Source: Paenibacillus ferrarius
GTDB taxonomy: Bacteria > Bacillota > Bacilli > Paenibacillales > NBRC-103111
Assembly (NCBI RefSeq): GCF_002027705.1
Contig: NZ_MBTG01000019.1
Span: 1 to 64,000, forward strand
Direction of reading: 5' to 3'
DNA: 64,000 nucleotides
The notes under the pieces are model-generated. The model searched no databases. It was given only the letters and a program-made list of their open reading frames with translations, and was not told the origin of the DNA. A program made the position numbers and the translations under genes. The first letter of the stretch is position 1. The number at the start of each line of letters is the position of its first letter. This document shows positions 46,057-55,772 of the stretch, one piece after another.

Positions 46057-46667
46057 TGCAGCCTTACCGGATCGCGATTTTTGCTTCGGGCAGCGGATCT
46101 AATTTCCAGGCTATCGTGGACCAGGTACAGAAGGGGAAGCTTGATGTCAGCATCGAGCTTCTTGTCTGTGACCGCCCCAAAGCCTACGTGGTTGAGCGCG
46201 CCAAGGAAGCGAAAGTGCCAATGTTCGTGTTCAGTCCAAAGGAATATGAAAGCCGCGAGGCTTATGAAGCTCTTATTCTGAAGGAGCTTGTAGAGCGTCA
46301 GGTTGATCTGATCGTCATGGCTGGCTACATGCGGATTATTACGGATGTGCTGGTTGGGCCTTATTTTGGGCGGATGATCAACATTCACCCATCGCTGCTG
46401 CCGTCTTTTCCGGGCGTACGCGCGATTGAGCAAGCCGTCGAGTACGGCGTAAAGCAAACCGGCGTCACCGTGCACTTCGTGGACGGCGGCCTGGACTCGG
46501 GCCCGATCATCGCGCAGCGCGCCGTGGAGATCCACGAGCACGAGACCGCGGAATCGCTCGCGGAGCGGATTCATGCGGCCGAGCACGTGCTGCTGCCGCA
46601 GGTGATCCGCTGGCTGCGCGAGGATCGCGTGAGCCTGGATGGCCGCAGGGTTGGCGTGCGGCTGTAG
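46056..46667 (+). CDS. purN: Phosphoribosylglycinamide formyltransferase (PurN)
   Basis: The 203-residue folate-dependent GAR transformylase. It has AIFASGSGSNFQAIV near residue 7, MAGYMRIIT near 89 and the catalytic NIHPSLLPSFPG near 108 with GVTVHFVDGGLDSGPII near 134. The 3' third is notably richer in G and C than the rest of the operon. Confidence 0.96.
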   Translation: MQPYRIAIFASGSGSNFQAIVDQVQKGKLDVSIELLVCDRPKAYVVERAKEAKVPMFVFSPKEYESREAYEALILKELVERQVDLIVMAGYMRIITDVLVGPYFGRMINIHPSLLPSFPGVRAIEQAVEYGVKQTGVTVHFVDGGLDSGPIIAQRAVEIHEHETAESLAERIHAAEHVLLPQVIRWLREDRVSLDGRRVGVRL

Positions 46668-46768
46668 AGGTTAAGGCTGTTTGCAGGCTAAGCCGAAGTG
46701 ATTTTCATTTTTCAACGCTAAAAGCACTCGTAAACTATATATAAATTCATTTTCTGGGAGGAAGCATA

Positions 46769-48316
46769 GTGGCAATCAAAAGAGCACTGATCAGCGTGTC
46801 CGACAAGACAGGCATCGTTGAATTCGCGGGCGAGCTGGCGAAGTTGGGCGTTGAGATTATTTCTACAGGCGGTACGCAAAGTTTGTTGAAGGAAAAAGGG
46901 GTACCGGTTATCGGTATTTCCGAGGTTACAGGATTCCCTGAAATCATGGATGGCCGCGTCAAAACGCTTCATCCTGCAGTACACAGCGGGCTTCTGGCGG
47001 TTCGTGACAATGAAGAGCACCAAGCGAGCATGAAAGAGCTCGGATTGGATTATATTGATCTGGTTGTCGTGAACTTGTATCCTTTTGCTGAGACGATTGC
47101 CAAGCCGGATGTAACGTATGATCATGCGATTGAGAACATCGATATCGGTGGGCCTACCATGCTTCGTTCCGCAGCTAAGAACCATGCATTCGTATCCGTT
47201 GTTGTAGATGCTGCTGACTATGCCAAGGTGTTGGAAGAAGTCCAAGAAACGGGCGACACGACGCTGGAAACGCGCAAACGTTTGGCAGCCAAAGTATTCC
47301 GTCACACAGGTTCATACGATGCGTTGATCGGTGACTACTTGACTGGCCTGCAAGGCGAGCCTTACCCAGAGCGCTACACGGTAACGTATGAGAAAATGCA
47401 GGATCTTCGCTACGGTGAGAACCCGCATCAAAGCGCAGCTTTCTACCGCAAGCCGAATGCAGCTGCTGGCAACATCACGACGGCTGAACAACTGCATGGC
47501 AAAGAATTATCCTACAACAATATTAACGATGCGAATACAGCGCTCCAAATTGTGAAAGAGTTCAGCGAGCCTGCTGTTGTGGCTGTTAAGCATATGAATC
47601 CATGCGGCGTTGGGATCGGTACAAACGTGCTTGAAGCTTACACCAAAGCGTACAACGCAGATCCAACGTCCATCTTCGGTGGTATCGTAGCTGCGAATCG
47701 TGCGATTGATGAAGCGACAGCGCAATTGCTGCATGAGATTTTCCTGGAAATCGTGATTGCGCCTGATTTTACACCGGAAGCACTCGATATCCTGTCCAAA
47801 AAGAAAAACATCCGCCTGCTCAAAGTAAGCGGCTTAGATACAATCGCTGGTCGCAAAGCGCAGCCAGTGATTACAACGGTCGAAGGCGGGATGCTCGTGC
47901 AAGATAGCGATGCGTACCAACTGACAGAAGCGGATCTGAAAGTCGTGTCCGAGCGTCAGCCGACTGCCGAAGAGATGAAACAGCTGCTTTTTGCATGGAA
48001 AGTAGTTAAGCACGTTAAATCTAACGCGATCGTACTCGTTGCTGACGATATGACGGTTGGCGTGGGCGCGGGTCAAATGAACCGTGTCGGCGCAGCCAAA
48101 ATTGCTATCGAGCAAGCTGGCGACAAAGCGAAAGGCTCCGTGCTTTCTTCCGATGCATTTTTCCCAATGGGCGACACGCTTGAAATGGCAGCAAAAGCCG
48201 GCATTACGGCGGTCATTCAGCCAGGCGGCTCCATCAAGGACGAAGAGTCCATTCGCGTTGCCAACGAAAATGGCATTGCTATGGTCATGACAGGCGTACG
48301 TCACTTTAAACACTAA
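46769..48316 (+). CDS. purH: AICAR formyltransferase / IMP cyclohydrolase (PurH)
   Basis: The 515-residue bifunctional enzyme of the last two steps to IMP. The N-terminal IMP cyclohydrolase (MGS-like) has [15 protein letters not shown] and STGGTQSLL. The C-terminal transformylase has the [11 protein letters not shown] motif near residue 272 and [18 protein letters not shown] near 462. GTG 46769 follows GGGAGG. Confidence 0.97.
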   Translation: MAIKRALISVSDKTGIVEFAGELAKLGVEIISTGGTQSLLKEKGVPVIGISEVTGFPEIMDGRVKTLHPAVHSGLLAVRDNEEHQASMKELGLDYIDLVVVNLYPFAETIAKPDVTYDHAIENIDIGGPTMLRSAAKNHAFVSVVVDAADYAKVLEEVQETGDTTLETRKRLAAKVFRHTGSYDALIGDYLTGLQGEPYPERYTVTYEKMQDLRYGENPHQSAAFYRKPNAAAGNITTAEQLHGKELSYNNINDANTALQIVKEFSEPAVVAVKHMNPCGVGIGTNVLEAYTKAYNADPTSIFGGIVAANRAIDEATAQLLHEIFLEIVIAPDFTPEALDILSKKKNIRLLKVSGLDTIAGRKAQPVITTVEGGMLVQDSDAYQLTEADLKVVSERQPTAEEMKQLLFAWKVVKHVKSNAIVLVADDMTVGVGAGQMNRVGAAKIAIEQAGDKAKGSVLSSDAFFPMGDTLEMAAKAGITAVIQPGGSIKDEESIRVANENGIAMVMTGVRHFKH

Positions 48317-48325
48317 AACAACTGA

Positions 48326-48361
48326 GAATGCTCACGATCGTTTCTGAGACCGTGGGCATTC
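48326..48361 (+). other. Stem-loop between purH and purD
   Basis: GAATGCTCACG at 48326-48336 pairs with CGTGGGCATTC at 48351-48361. No T-tract follows; purD begins 21 bases later. It may be a partial attenuator or an mRNA-stabilising structure. Confidence 0.6.
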
Positions 48362-48382
48362 CCCATGAGAGGGGTATAAACC

Positions 48383-49642
48383 ATGCGGGTATTAGTTATT
48401 GGACGAGGCGGGCGCGAGCACGCGATTGTATGGGCTCTGAGCAAAAGCCCAAAAATCAGCAAATTGTTCTGCGCACCGGGGAACGGCGGGATTGCCGGAT
48501 TAGCAGAGTGCGTGCCGATTACAGAGCTGCAATTCGATGAAATCAGCACGTTTGCGAAGGAGCAAGCTATTGATCTTGTTATGGTAGCTCCTGATGATCC
48601 GTTAGCCGCAGGGTTGGTTGACCATCTAGAGTCCAAAGGGATCGAAGCTTTCGGACCACGCGCGAACGCGGCGATTATTGAAGGCAGCAAGGTTTTTATG
48701 AAAGAGCTTTTGAAAAAATACAGCATTCCTACAGCTGCTTACGAATCTTTCGACTCCTATGAGCCGGCACTTGCTTACTTGCGCAGTCAAACAGCACCAA
48801 TCGTCATCAAAGCTGATGGCTTGGCTGCCGGTAAAGGTGTGACGGTTGCTCAGACAATGGAAGAAGCGGAAGCTGCGCTTAACGATATCATGGTCGATCA
48901 AGTGTTTGGAAAATCCGGCGCAAGTGTCGTTATTGAGGAATTCCTGACTGGACAAGAGATGTCCTTGCTGGCTTTTGTCGATGGCTCCACGGTTCGTCTG
49001 ATGGTGCCTTCGCAGGATCATAAGCCTGTGTTTGACAATGATAAAGGGCCAAATACAGGCGGAATGGGTACTTATTCTCCGCTGCCGCATATCCATGAAT
49101 CCATTGTGCAGGAAGCATTGAAGAACATCGTACAGCCAACGGCTGATGCTATGGTCGCAGAAGGCCGACCGTTCAAAGGCGTGCTGTATGCGGGACTGAT
49201 TTTGACACCGAACGGTGTGAAAACGATTGAGTTCAACGCGCGCTTCGGCGACCCGGAGACACAGGTTATTTTGCCAAGGCTCAAAACCGATCTGCTTGAT
49301 ATTTTCCTTGCCATCAACAACGGTACGCTGGCTGAGCAGCCGATCGAGTGGAGCGAGGATGCGGCGGTTTGTGTCATTGTAGCTTCGCCAGGTTATCCGG
49401 CCGCTTACCCCAAAGGTCTGCCGATTACAGGGCTGGATCAAGTGCAGGATTCCCTTGTGTTCCACGCGGGGACGGCTATCGAGGACGGTCAAATCGTCAC
49501 CAATGGCGGGCGCGTTCTGGGCATCACAGGGATCGGCAAAGATATTATTGAAGCTCGTCAGAAAGCTTATGCGGACTTGGATCGGATTCATTTTGACGGG
49601 AAGCATTACCGGACGGATATTGCGATGAAAGCTTTGAAATAA
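48383..49642 (+). CDS. purD: Phosphoribosylamine-glycine ligase (PurD)
   Basis: The 419-residue ATP-grasp GAR synthetase. It has VLVIGRGGREHAIVWAL at the N-terminus, IKADGLAAGKGVTVA near residue 138, PSQDHKPVFDNDKGPNTGGM near 212 and FNARFGDPETQ near 284. The RBS AGAGGGG precedes ATG 48383. It is the last gene of the operon. Confidence 0.97.
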   Translation: MRVLVIGRGGREHAIVWALSKSPKISKLFCAPGNGGIAGLAECVPITELQFDEISTFAKEQAIDLVMVAPDDPLAAGLVDHLESKGIEAFGPRANAAIIEGSKVFMKELLKKYSIPTAAYESFDSYEPALAYLRSQTAPIVIKADGLAAGKGVTVAQTMEEAEAALNDIMVDQVFGKSGASVVIEEFLTGQEMSLLAFVDGSTVRLMVPSQDHKPVFDNDKGPNTGGMGTYSPLPHIHESIVQEALKNIVQPTADAMVAEGRPFKGVLYAGLILTPNGVKTIEFNARFGDPETQVILPRLKTDLLDIFLAINNGTLAEQPIEWSEDAAVCVIVASPGYPAAYPKGLPITGLDQVQDSLVFHAGTAIEDGQIVTNGGRVLGITGIGKDIIEARQKAYADLDRIHFDGKHYRTDIAMKALK

Positions 49643-49674
49643 GCAGAAGATGAGTTTCAAAATGAATGTATATC

Positions 49675-49710
49675 AAACAACCTCTTGATCTTCGGGAGGT
49701 TGTTTTTGTT
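49675..49710 (+). terminator. Terminator of the pur operon
   Basis: AAACAACCTC at 49675-49684 pairs with GAGGTTGTTT at 49696-49705, followed by TTGTTTTG. Confidence 0.85.
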
Positions 49711-49761
49711 TTGTAAATGGTCTCGAATCCTAGAGGGATGTACGTGAAAATGTCGAATTTT

Positions 49762-49769
49762 GCCGTTAT
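49762..49769 (+). promoter_or_regulatory. Possible SigD-type -10 before the chemoreceptor gene
   Basis: GCCGTTAT differs in one base from the flagellar SigD -10 (GCCGATAT) and lies 43 bases before the chemoreceptor start. The TAAA expected about 15 bases upstream is not exact (GAAA at 49746). Confidence 0.3.
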
Positions 49770-49811
49770 CACACTTTAATCCTAATGAGGTAAGCGGAGG
49801 AGACAAAGAGA

Positions 49812-51860
49812 ATGAAACTAAAAAGTATTCAGATTAAATTCATGCTTCTACTTGTTCCACTGATTATGGTTACTCTGATAGCTATCGTTGCGTTTGCCTA
49901 CGTGTATAGCAAAGGATTGATTAATAACGAGATTGGGCTCAAGATGCAGCAGCAGCTCGAAAGTGTGACAAGTACGATGAATGGCAAGCTGGCCACGCAT
50001 CGCAAAGTGGGAGAAGTGCTGGCAAGAACGGTGGAATTCGCACCTAATCAATTGACTTTGGACAATTACAGTCAAATACTGAGCAATGATTTGAACACGA
50101 GTGAAGATACATTCGGTTTAGGTATTTTCTTTGAGCCGTTCAAGTACAATGCCAAGACGAAATATGTTTCAACCTATGCCTTTCGCGAAGGGGATAAGAT
50201 TGAACTGACAGCTGACTATAGCGCCCCAGAGTATGATTATCCGCACTGGGAGTGGTATAAAGCAGCACAAAGTGCGAAACAATCGTATACCTACTCGGAT
50301 CCTTTTTATGACGAGAAGACCAATGTCACTATGGTTACGACGAGCATCCCCCTTTATGATAAAAACAAGCAGTTCCTTGGCGTGATTACGTCGGATTTTA
50401 ACTTGAGCAGACTACAGAAGCTGACGGAAGAAACCAAAGTAGGCCGCACAGGCTGGGCTTTCCTGGTTGATGGTAAAGGAAACTATCTGGCTCTCCCGGA
50501 TAAATCCAAGGTGATGAAGATCAGTATGGATAAGGATCCGAATCCCTCTATTAGCGGGTTAGCGCCAACTCTTCTTGCTCAGCAAAAAGGGGAGTCAATT
50601 CTCACAGATGATAAAGGAACAAGTCGTATTTATTTTCAAAAAGTCGCAGAAACCGGCTGGACACTGGGCCTAGTGATCCCAGAGAAAGAGCTGCAAGAGC
50701 CTGTGAATAAGCTTGTTACGTCTTTGGCGATTGGCGGCCTGCTTGCGGTTGTTACTGTGATGCTTATCATTTTCTTGTTCAGCCGCTATTTGGTTGCTCA
50801 GATACGCCGAGCCAAAGTCATGGCTGGTTACATTGCGGATGGTGATTTAACCCATCATATGGAAGTGAAAACCAGTGACGAATTAGGCCAAATGGGGCAT
50901 TCCTTCAATGAAATGATGGAGAGGCTTCGCACGATGCTTGGATCTATTTCGGTGCATACGCACACGGTTGCTTCCATGTCGGAGCAGTTGTCGGCTAGCA
51001 GCGAGGAGACGTCGCGTGCGACGGAGCAAATTGCAGATGCCATCCAGCAAGTCGCCTCAAGCGCTGATGAGCAAAGCCATCTTAATGAAACTTCGAAAAC
51101 AACGGTGACGGAGATCGCGAAGCAAATTATAGCCATTGTGGACGGTGTTCGAAAAGTAACCGAATCAACAGAACTAACCGCGGAGACGGCTGAAAAAGGG
51201 AATAAAGCGATAGGCGAAGTAACGGAGCAAATGGAAATCATTCATCGTCATATGGAGCAATCGGGCCAGATTGTGAATGAATTGAACGGGAAATCAGCGC
51301 AAATCGGCGATAGCATCACTTGGATTACAACGCTATCCAGTCAAACGAATTTGTTGGCGCTTAACGCTTCAATTGAAGCAGCGCGGGCCGGTGAGCATGG
51401 GAAGGGGTTTGCTGTTGTAGCTGCCGAAGTCCGTAAACTGGCGGAACAGTCGGCACTCGCAGCGGATCGGATTCGCGGCTTAATCGTTGATATCCAAGCG
51501 GAGATCGGATATGCAGTGGATTCCATGGATAAGGGCAACCAGGCTGTCAATGAGGGCACCCTAATGAGCCAAAGCGCGAATGAAGCCTTTCTGGCTATTC
51601 GCCAAGCTGTGGGGGATGTTTTTGGCCACGTGAAAGAAGTATCTCAATCGGCGGCCCATATCCGAAGTGATTCTAAACGAATGGTGGAGGTTGTTGAGCA
51701 CATTTCGGAGCTTTCCAGTAAAGCGCTGGGGAATACACATAGTATTGCCGCGGCTGCTGAGCAGCAGCTTGCTTCTATGGAAGAAGTTAGTGCAGCCTCC
51801 CATTCACTGTCGAAGATGGCTGACGAGCTACAAGAAGTCGTAAACGTGTTTAAGGTTTAA
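49812..51860 (+). CDS. Methyl-accepting chemotaxis protein
   Basis: A 682-residue transmembrane chemoreceptor. Membrane helices are at about 10-31 and 303-325. The extracellular region of about 270 residues between them looks like a double Cache sensor ([26 protein letters not shown]). A HAMP segment ([17 protein letters not shown]) follows near 335. The signalling tip reads [20 protein letters not shown] near residue 507, typical of the CheA/CheW contact hairpin. It is monocistronic behind the pur terminator. The ligand is unknown. Confidence 0.93.
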   Translation: MKLKSIQIKFMLLLVPLIMVTLIAIVAFAYVYSKGLINNEIGLKMQQQLESVTSTMNGKLATHRKVGEVLARTVEFAPNQLTLDNYSQILSNDLNTSEDTFGLGIFFEPFKYNAKTKYVSTYAFREGDKIELTADYSAPEYDYPHWEWYKAAQSAKQSYTYSDPFYDEKTNVTMVTTSIPLYDKNKQFLGVITSDFNLSRLQKLTEETKVGRTGWAFLVDGKGNYLALPDKSKVMKISMDKDPNPSISGLAPTLLAQQKGESILTDDKGTSRIYFQKVAETGWTLGLVIPEKELQEPVNKLVTSLAIGGLLAVVTVMLIIFLFSRYLVAQIRRAKVMAGYIADGDLTHHMEVKTSDELGQMGHSFNEMMERLRTMLGSISVHTHTVASMSEQLSASSEETSRATEQIADAIQQVASSADEQSHLNETSKTTVTEIAKQIIAIVDGVRKVTESTELTAETAEKGNKAIGEVTEQMEIIHRHMEQSGQIVNELNGKSAQIGDSITWITTLSSQTNLLALNASIEAARAGEHGKGFAVVAAEVRKLAEQSALAADRIRGLIVDIQAEIGYAVDSMDKGNQAVNEGTLMSQSANEAFLAIRQAVGDVFGHVKEVSQSAAHIRSDSKRMVEVVEHISELSSKALGNTHSIAAAAEQQLASMEEVSAASHSLSKMADELQEVVNVFKV

Positions 51861-51884
51861 CTAGCTGTCTTCTATGTGGTCCCT

Positions 51885-52016
51885 TTACTTTTTATCATTG
51901 GTGCCTCTGATCAGCTTGTCTTTATTTTTATATACAAACCATATGGCGAAAAGTACACCTACAAGTAATGCAATGGATTGCCACTCATGAATAATGAAGT
52001 TCCAGAGGTTTTCCAT
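51885..52016 (-). CDS. Small single-span membrane protein
   Basis: A 43-residue peptide starting at MENLWNFIIHEWQS, with one membrane helix at about 14-31 (IALLVGVLFAIWFVY) and a basic tail. GAAGGAGGCAC lies 6 bases before ATG 52016, a near-perfect SD, so I prefer this to the longer frame from 52079. It is convergent with the chemoreceptor gene. I do not recognise the family. Confidence 0.7.
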   Translation of the reverse strand: MENLWNFIIHEWQSIALLVGVLFAIWFVYKNKDKLIRGTNDKK

Positions 52017-52174
52017 ATATGTGCCTCCTTCGGTAATTCCTTTAGGATAGTTTTGGCAGTAGGGGACGGTTTCATGCATACTGCGGCTTCTAGCAGGAAT
52101 TTACAAGTAATGAAACGAATGTAGCAAGAAACTAAGTTGCTTTAGGCAAGAGTAGAGAGATGGGGGGCAGTTGT

Positions 52175-53185
52175 GTGAAAAAGGCAAGAAATCAGAAGCG
52201 ACGAGTAGTAGTACTCTTCAGCGCTACGCTGCTTATCGGCTGTGTGTTGGTTGCTATTTGCAGCTATAGTTTTGGTTTTGACAGTTTAATCCCATCGGGA
52301 AAAACAAGTACATCAGTGCAAGCCATAGAAGCTGAGTCGAGTGCATCGATACCTGAGAAAGAAGCTTTGCAGCTGGTGCCATCACCTGCGGATGAACCGG
52401 CTGATCCTGTCCAGCTATCTACCAGTGATGATACCAAGCCTGCCGCAAGAGTGGCTGATGTTCAGTCCGTTGCAGCACCGAGCCCGACTCCCTTGGTTAA
52501 GCCAACAGTGAAGCCGACGCCTGCGCCTAAATCAGAGCCTACTGCTGCTGGTAACAGCAAGCTGGTCATGCTCGACCCGGGACATCAGCGCAAAGGGAAT
52601 CAAACACCCGAACAAGTCGGCACTGATGTGAGGGAAACGAAGCCGGCGGTCAGCTCCGGCACCGTTGGTGTAAGTACCAAGAAACCGGAATATGTGCTCA
52701 ATTTGGAGGTTTCCTTGTTGATCAAAGCCGAGCTGGTCAGCCGAGGCATTGAGGTTGCTATGACACGTGAGACGCATGACGTGGATATCAGCAACAAGCA
52801 GCGCGCGGATATGGCCAATGAGGCCGGAGCCGCACTTGCGGTGCGCATTCATGCAGATGGGGATGGCTCGCCGAAGACCAAGGGGTTTTCGGTTTTGTAT
52901 CCTTCCGCTTCCACCGCGGCGGTGAAGCCGATTGCAGCTGACAGCCGTGAGGCGGCGGGCTATCTTTTGGAACGATTAAAGGCTGCAACGGACACGTCCG
53001 GAAGAGGACTATCTGCGCGCAGCGATTTATCCGGTTTTAACTGGTCCCAAGTACCCGTCGTCTTGGTCGAGCTCGGTTTCATGACGAATCCCGAAGAAGA
53101 CGAGCTGATGTCGGACGAGGACTACCAAAAGAAGCTGGCTAAAGGCATTGCAGATGGCATTGAACAGTTTCTGCAAAGTATGTAA
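52175..53185 (+). CDS. N-acetylmuramoyl-L-alanine amidase (Amidase_3)
   Basis: A 336-residue exported cell-wall amidase. An N-terminal membrane or signal segment spans about residues 10-32. A Ser/Pro/Thr-rich linker of about 95 residues with PTVKPTPAPKSEP follows. The zinc amidase domain from about 130 has LVMLDPGHQ (first His), VLNLEVSLLI (Glu), AVRIHADG (second His) and VPVVLVELGFMTNPEED (catalytic Glu). It cleaves the bond between muramic acid and L-Ala; CwlD-like proteins act in spore cortex formation, but the linker suggests a wall-associated enzyme. GTG 52175 is chosen; ATG 52160 is the alternative. Confidence 0.9.
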   Translation: MKKARNQKRRVVVLFSATLLIGCVLVAICSYSFGFDSLIPSGKTSTSVQAIEAESSASIPEKEALQLVPSPADEPADPVQLSTSDDTKPAARVADVQSVAAPSPTPLVKPTVKPTPAPKSEPTAAGNSKLVMLDPGHQRKGNQTPEQVGTDVRETKPAVSSGTVGVSTKKPEYVLNLEVSLLIKAELVSRGIEVAMTRETHDVDISNKQRADMANEAGAALAVRIHADGDGSPKTKGFSVLYPSASTAAVKPIAADSREAAGYLLERLKAATDTSGRGLSARSDLSGFNWSQVPVVLVELGFMTNPEEDELMSDEDYQKKLAKGIADGIEQFLQSM

Positions 53186-53261
53186 ATTCAACAGCCGCCT
53201 TCGCTTTAAGCACCCAACCTGCTCTGAGACGGATGAAGAAAGGGGGCGTCTTAGTGTGAGT

Positions 53262-53735
53262 GTAGAACGCCAAAAAGGGAGTGTCTGGGTAGTTAAAGTA
53301 GCAAAACCATGCTGAGAGGCCGAAGGGCTGTCTCAGGTAAGAATGGGTGGAAGTCTCCGCAAGAGCGTGCTGAGAACGCGAAAAAGTGAGTGAAAGGGTA
53401 GTCAAAGTAGCAAAACTTGCTGAGAGGCCGAAGGGCTGTCTCAGGTAAGAATGGTGGAAGTCTCCGCAAGAATGCGCTGAGAACGCAAAAAAGGGAGTGC
53501 TAGGGTAGTCAAAGTAGCAAAACTTTGCTGAGAGGCCGAAGGGCTGTCTCAGGTTAAAATGAGTGGAAGTCTCCGCAAGAGTGCGCTGAGAACGCTAAAA
53601 AGGAGTGACAGGGTATTCAAAGTAGCAAAAATTTGCTGAGAGGCCCAAGGGCTGTCTCGGGTAAGAATGGTGGAAGTCTCCGCAAGAGTGCTCAGAGAAC
53701 GCCAAAAGGGGAGTGTCAGGGTAGTCAAAGTAGCT
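53262..53735. repeat. Tandem array of 108-base repeats
   Basis: Four complete units and partial ends. The landmark GTAGTCAAAGTAGC (with small changes) occurs at 53289, 53398, 53505, 53613 and 53721, giving periods of about 108, 107, 108 and 108. Each unit holds GCTGAGAGGCCGAAGGGC followed by TGTCTCAGGT, which folds as a CTGAGA/TCTCAG hairpin with an inner GCC/GGC helix, then GGAAGTCTCCGCAAGAG and GCTGAGAACGC. Changes in the fourth unit keep the hairpin. No conserved reading frame crosses the array. Confidence 0.88.
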
Positions 53736-53760
53736 AATGGATTCCCCAAAAACCGACGAA

Positions 53761-53941
53761 ACGGAACTACGATCCGTTATTTCGCGGATTTAGCGACAAA
53801 AGCAGCTCAAAGGGAACGTCGTTCCCTTATTTGCTCGATTTCACACCAAATTGTGGTCTAAATGAGGAATTAGCGGATCAGAGTTCCCTTTGAGCATGAA
53901 AAGAAGCAGTTTACCTTAAAATAGCGTACCATAGTTCCTCT
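53761..53941. repeat. Second cluster of the dispersed GGAACTA / TAGCGTACC element
   Basis: Four related copies: ACGGAACTACGATCCGTTAT at 53761-53780, AAAGGGAACGTCGTTCCCTT at 53809-53828, a diverged TTAGCGGATCAGAGTTCCC at 53870-53888, and AAATAGCGTACCATAGTTCC at 53919-53938. They match the elements at 18135-18319. The second copy is nearly self-complementary. Confidence 0.7.
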
Positions 53942-54064
53942 TCCTCCTAGCTAGCCGGATTATTCTCATAATTGCTACCACTAATCTCACCAGTTCTGTA
54001 TCGTGGCTCCCCGAATGCCTTCTCCGCCCATCCGCCACCGTCCCAAGTCCTTGTTTCTGTCTCT

Positions 54065-54207
54065 GTCCTTGTCCTTGTCCTTGTCCTTGTCCTTGTCCTT
54101 GTCCTTGTCCTTGTCCTTGTCCTTGTCCTTGTCCTTGTCCTTGACCTTCGCGCTTGACCTTCGCCCTTGACCTTCGCCCTTGACCTTCGCTCTTGACCTT
54201 CGCTCGT
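54065..54207. repeat. Hexamer and 13-mer microsatellite arrays
   Basis: Thirteen perfect copies of GTCCTT at 54065-54142 are followed by about five copies of the 13-mer GACCTTCGCNCTT at 54143-54207. All three - strand frames stay open through the hexamers (Lys-Asp, Gly-Gln or Arg-Thr runs), so the long frames there are products of the repeat and are not taken as genes. Confidence 0.9.
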
Positions 54208-54357
54208 AGCCATGCCCTTTTCCCTCGTCCTTCGTGCTTCGCCCCTCCGCCCCTGCCGAAAAGGCAAGCCGCCTCATTATTTAAATTAAAAAAATGAACA
54301 AAAGCGTATAATGTAGCCATAGGGAGATATTCCCATGTAGAAAAGGAGGGGCGTGCG

Positions 54358-55143
54358 ATGCTGCCAACATTTTTCGTAGCCCATGGTACCCCAAGCTTGG
54401 TGATCGAGCAGCATGCTTATACCGAGTTTCTGCAAAAGCTGGCCAGAAGCATTCCCATACCGAAAGCCATCGTGCTGTTCAGCGCGCATTGGGAAAGCGG
54501 CGTGCAGAAAATCAGCGCTGCCATTCAGCCTGAAATGATCTATGATTTTAAGGGTTTTTCGGAAAAATTGTATAGTATGGAATACCCGGCCAAAGGAGAT
54601 TTGACGCTTAGTTTGCATATAGAACAGCTATTTCTAGAAGAGGGCATTCGCTGTGAGCTGGATGACGAGAGGGGCTTGGACCATGGGGCATGGGCCCCTC
54701 TGATGATTATGTACCCAGATGCGCAGATCCCTGTGGTGGTGCTTTCTGTGAATCCGCGGTTGACGGCGGAAGAGCACTACCGGATCGGTGCGGCCCTAGG
54801 CCCCTTGCGGGATGAGGGGGTTCTGATTCTTGGCAGTGGAGGCACGGTTCACAATCTGCGGCGTCTGGATCGGAATAACCCGGTGCCGCAGGTATGGGCT
54901 GTGGAGTTCGACGAGTGGCTGGCGGAGCAGCTGGAGACGTGGAACTTAGAGGCGCTGATACGGTATGATGAAAGAGCGCCTAATGTGCGTGAGGCGGTTC
55001 CGACGCCGGAGCATTTTGTGCCTTTGCTGCTGGCGCTGGGCGCGGCGGATACGACACGCAGAGCGAAGCTGCTGCATCACAGCTTTCAGATGGGCACGCT
55101 GAGCTTGTGCTGCTGGATGTTTGGGGGCAAGAAGCGGCATTAA
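54358..55143 (+). CDS. DODA-type extradiol ring-opening dioxygenase family protein
   Basis: A 261-residue class III extradiol dioxygenase of the DODA/YgiD family. Metal ligands are the His residues in FFVAHGTPSLVI near 8, LFSAHWESG near 42 and LDHGAWAPLMIMYP near 106; ILGSGGTVHNLRRL near 161 is the conserved substrate-side motif. Family members cleave catechol-type rings, using Zn or Fe. The substrate cannot be told. AAAGGAGGGG lies upstream of ATG 54358, with a TATAAT at 54307-54312. No partner genes surround it. Confidence 0.88.
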   Translation: MLPTFFVAHGTPSLVIEQHAYTEFLQKLARSIPIPKAIVLFSAHWESGVQKISAAIQPEMIYDFKGFSEKLYSMEYPAKGDLTLSLHIEQLFLEEGIRCELDDERGLDHGAWAPLMIMYPDAQIPVVVLSVNPRLTAEEHYRIGAALGPLRDEGVLILGSGGTVHNLRRLDRNNPVPQVWAVEFDEWLAEQLETWNLEALIRYDERAPNVREAVPTPEHFVPLLLALGAADTTRRAKLLHHSFQMGTLSLCCWMFGGKKRH

Positions 55144-55176
55144 GAGGCCGTAATCTTCATGAACACGCGATAGCCG

Positions 55177-55590
55177 CTAATCCAAAAAGCGCATCTTGAA
55201 CTCCGGCTTCGGCAGCATGCACATCTCGGACTTGCCGAACCAGCGATAGCGATTGCGCGCGATGAAGGCATATACCAGATTCCTTAGCGGAGCAGGAATG
55301 ATAATCGCTGCGTAGGCCAAAGGCCAAGCGCCCCGCAGTCGCCGGGCAATGCGCAGCGCGGCTGTTGAACGTGTATAGGCACGGCCGCCTTCAATCAGGA
55401 CAATCGTGCTGAGGATGTCTGTTGGCAGATTGTGCTGCTCGAGCAGCTTAAGGCCGCTGCCTGACTGCAAGGACGCGAAGCGGAAAATCCCCTTCGGGTC
55501 GTTCCGCAGGATGAACTGCACGGCTCCGCTGCATAAATTACAAACCCCATCGAACAATACGATGGCGGGCTCATTGGTTGGCTTGGTCAA
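55177..55590 (-). CDS. DCC-family thiol-disulfide oxidoreductase-like protein (DUF393)
   Basis: A 137-residue protein of the DCC (DUF393, YuxK) family, named for the motif in VLFDGVCNLCSGAVQF near residue 12 with a CxxC pair. FRFASLQSGSG near 36 and the Arg-rich C-terminus YRWFGKSEMC are family features. The redox role is predicted, not proven. TTG 55590 has AAAGGGGG about 8 bases upstream. It converges with the preceding dioxygenase gene. Confidence 0.85.
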   Translation of the reverse strand: MTKPTNEPAIVLFDGVCNLCSGAVQFILRNDPKGIFRFASLQSGSGLKLLEQHNLPTDILSTIVLIEGGRAYTRSTAALRIARRLRGAWPLAYAAIIIPAPLRNLVYAFIARNRYRWFGKSEMCMLPKPEFKMRFLD

Positions 55591-55772
55591 GGCAAAGCCC
55601 CCTTTGTCAAAGGCAAATTAAGTTCAGTCTTTCCCTCTACTATACCGAATCATCGTGCAGGAACCAACTCTCTTTTCAGCCGCATGGCACAAAAAGCTTC
55701 TATTTTTCTTATCCCTAGCAAATCTATTTACTAGAACGATAGAATTATTTTAGAAGAAGAGGTGCAGCCCCG

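Noticed and set aside
48626-49660. 344-codon - strand frame
   Set aside because: Antisense to purD; no family features.
53262-53735. CRISPR array
   Set aside because: The repeats are about 108 bases with no variable spacers between short repeats, and no cas genes are near.
53916-54320. Repeat proteins with Lys-Asp, Gly-Gln or Arg-Thr runs on the - strand
   Set aside because: All three frames are open only because of the GTCCTT hexamers; no supported start or conserved domain.
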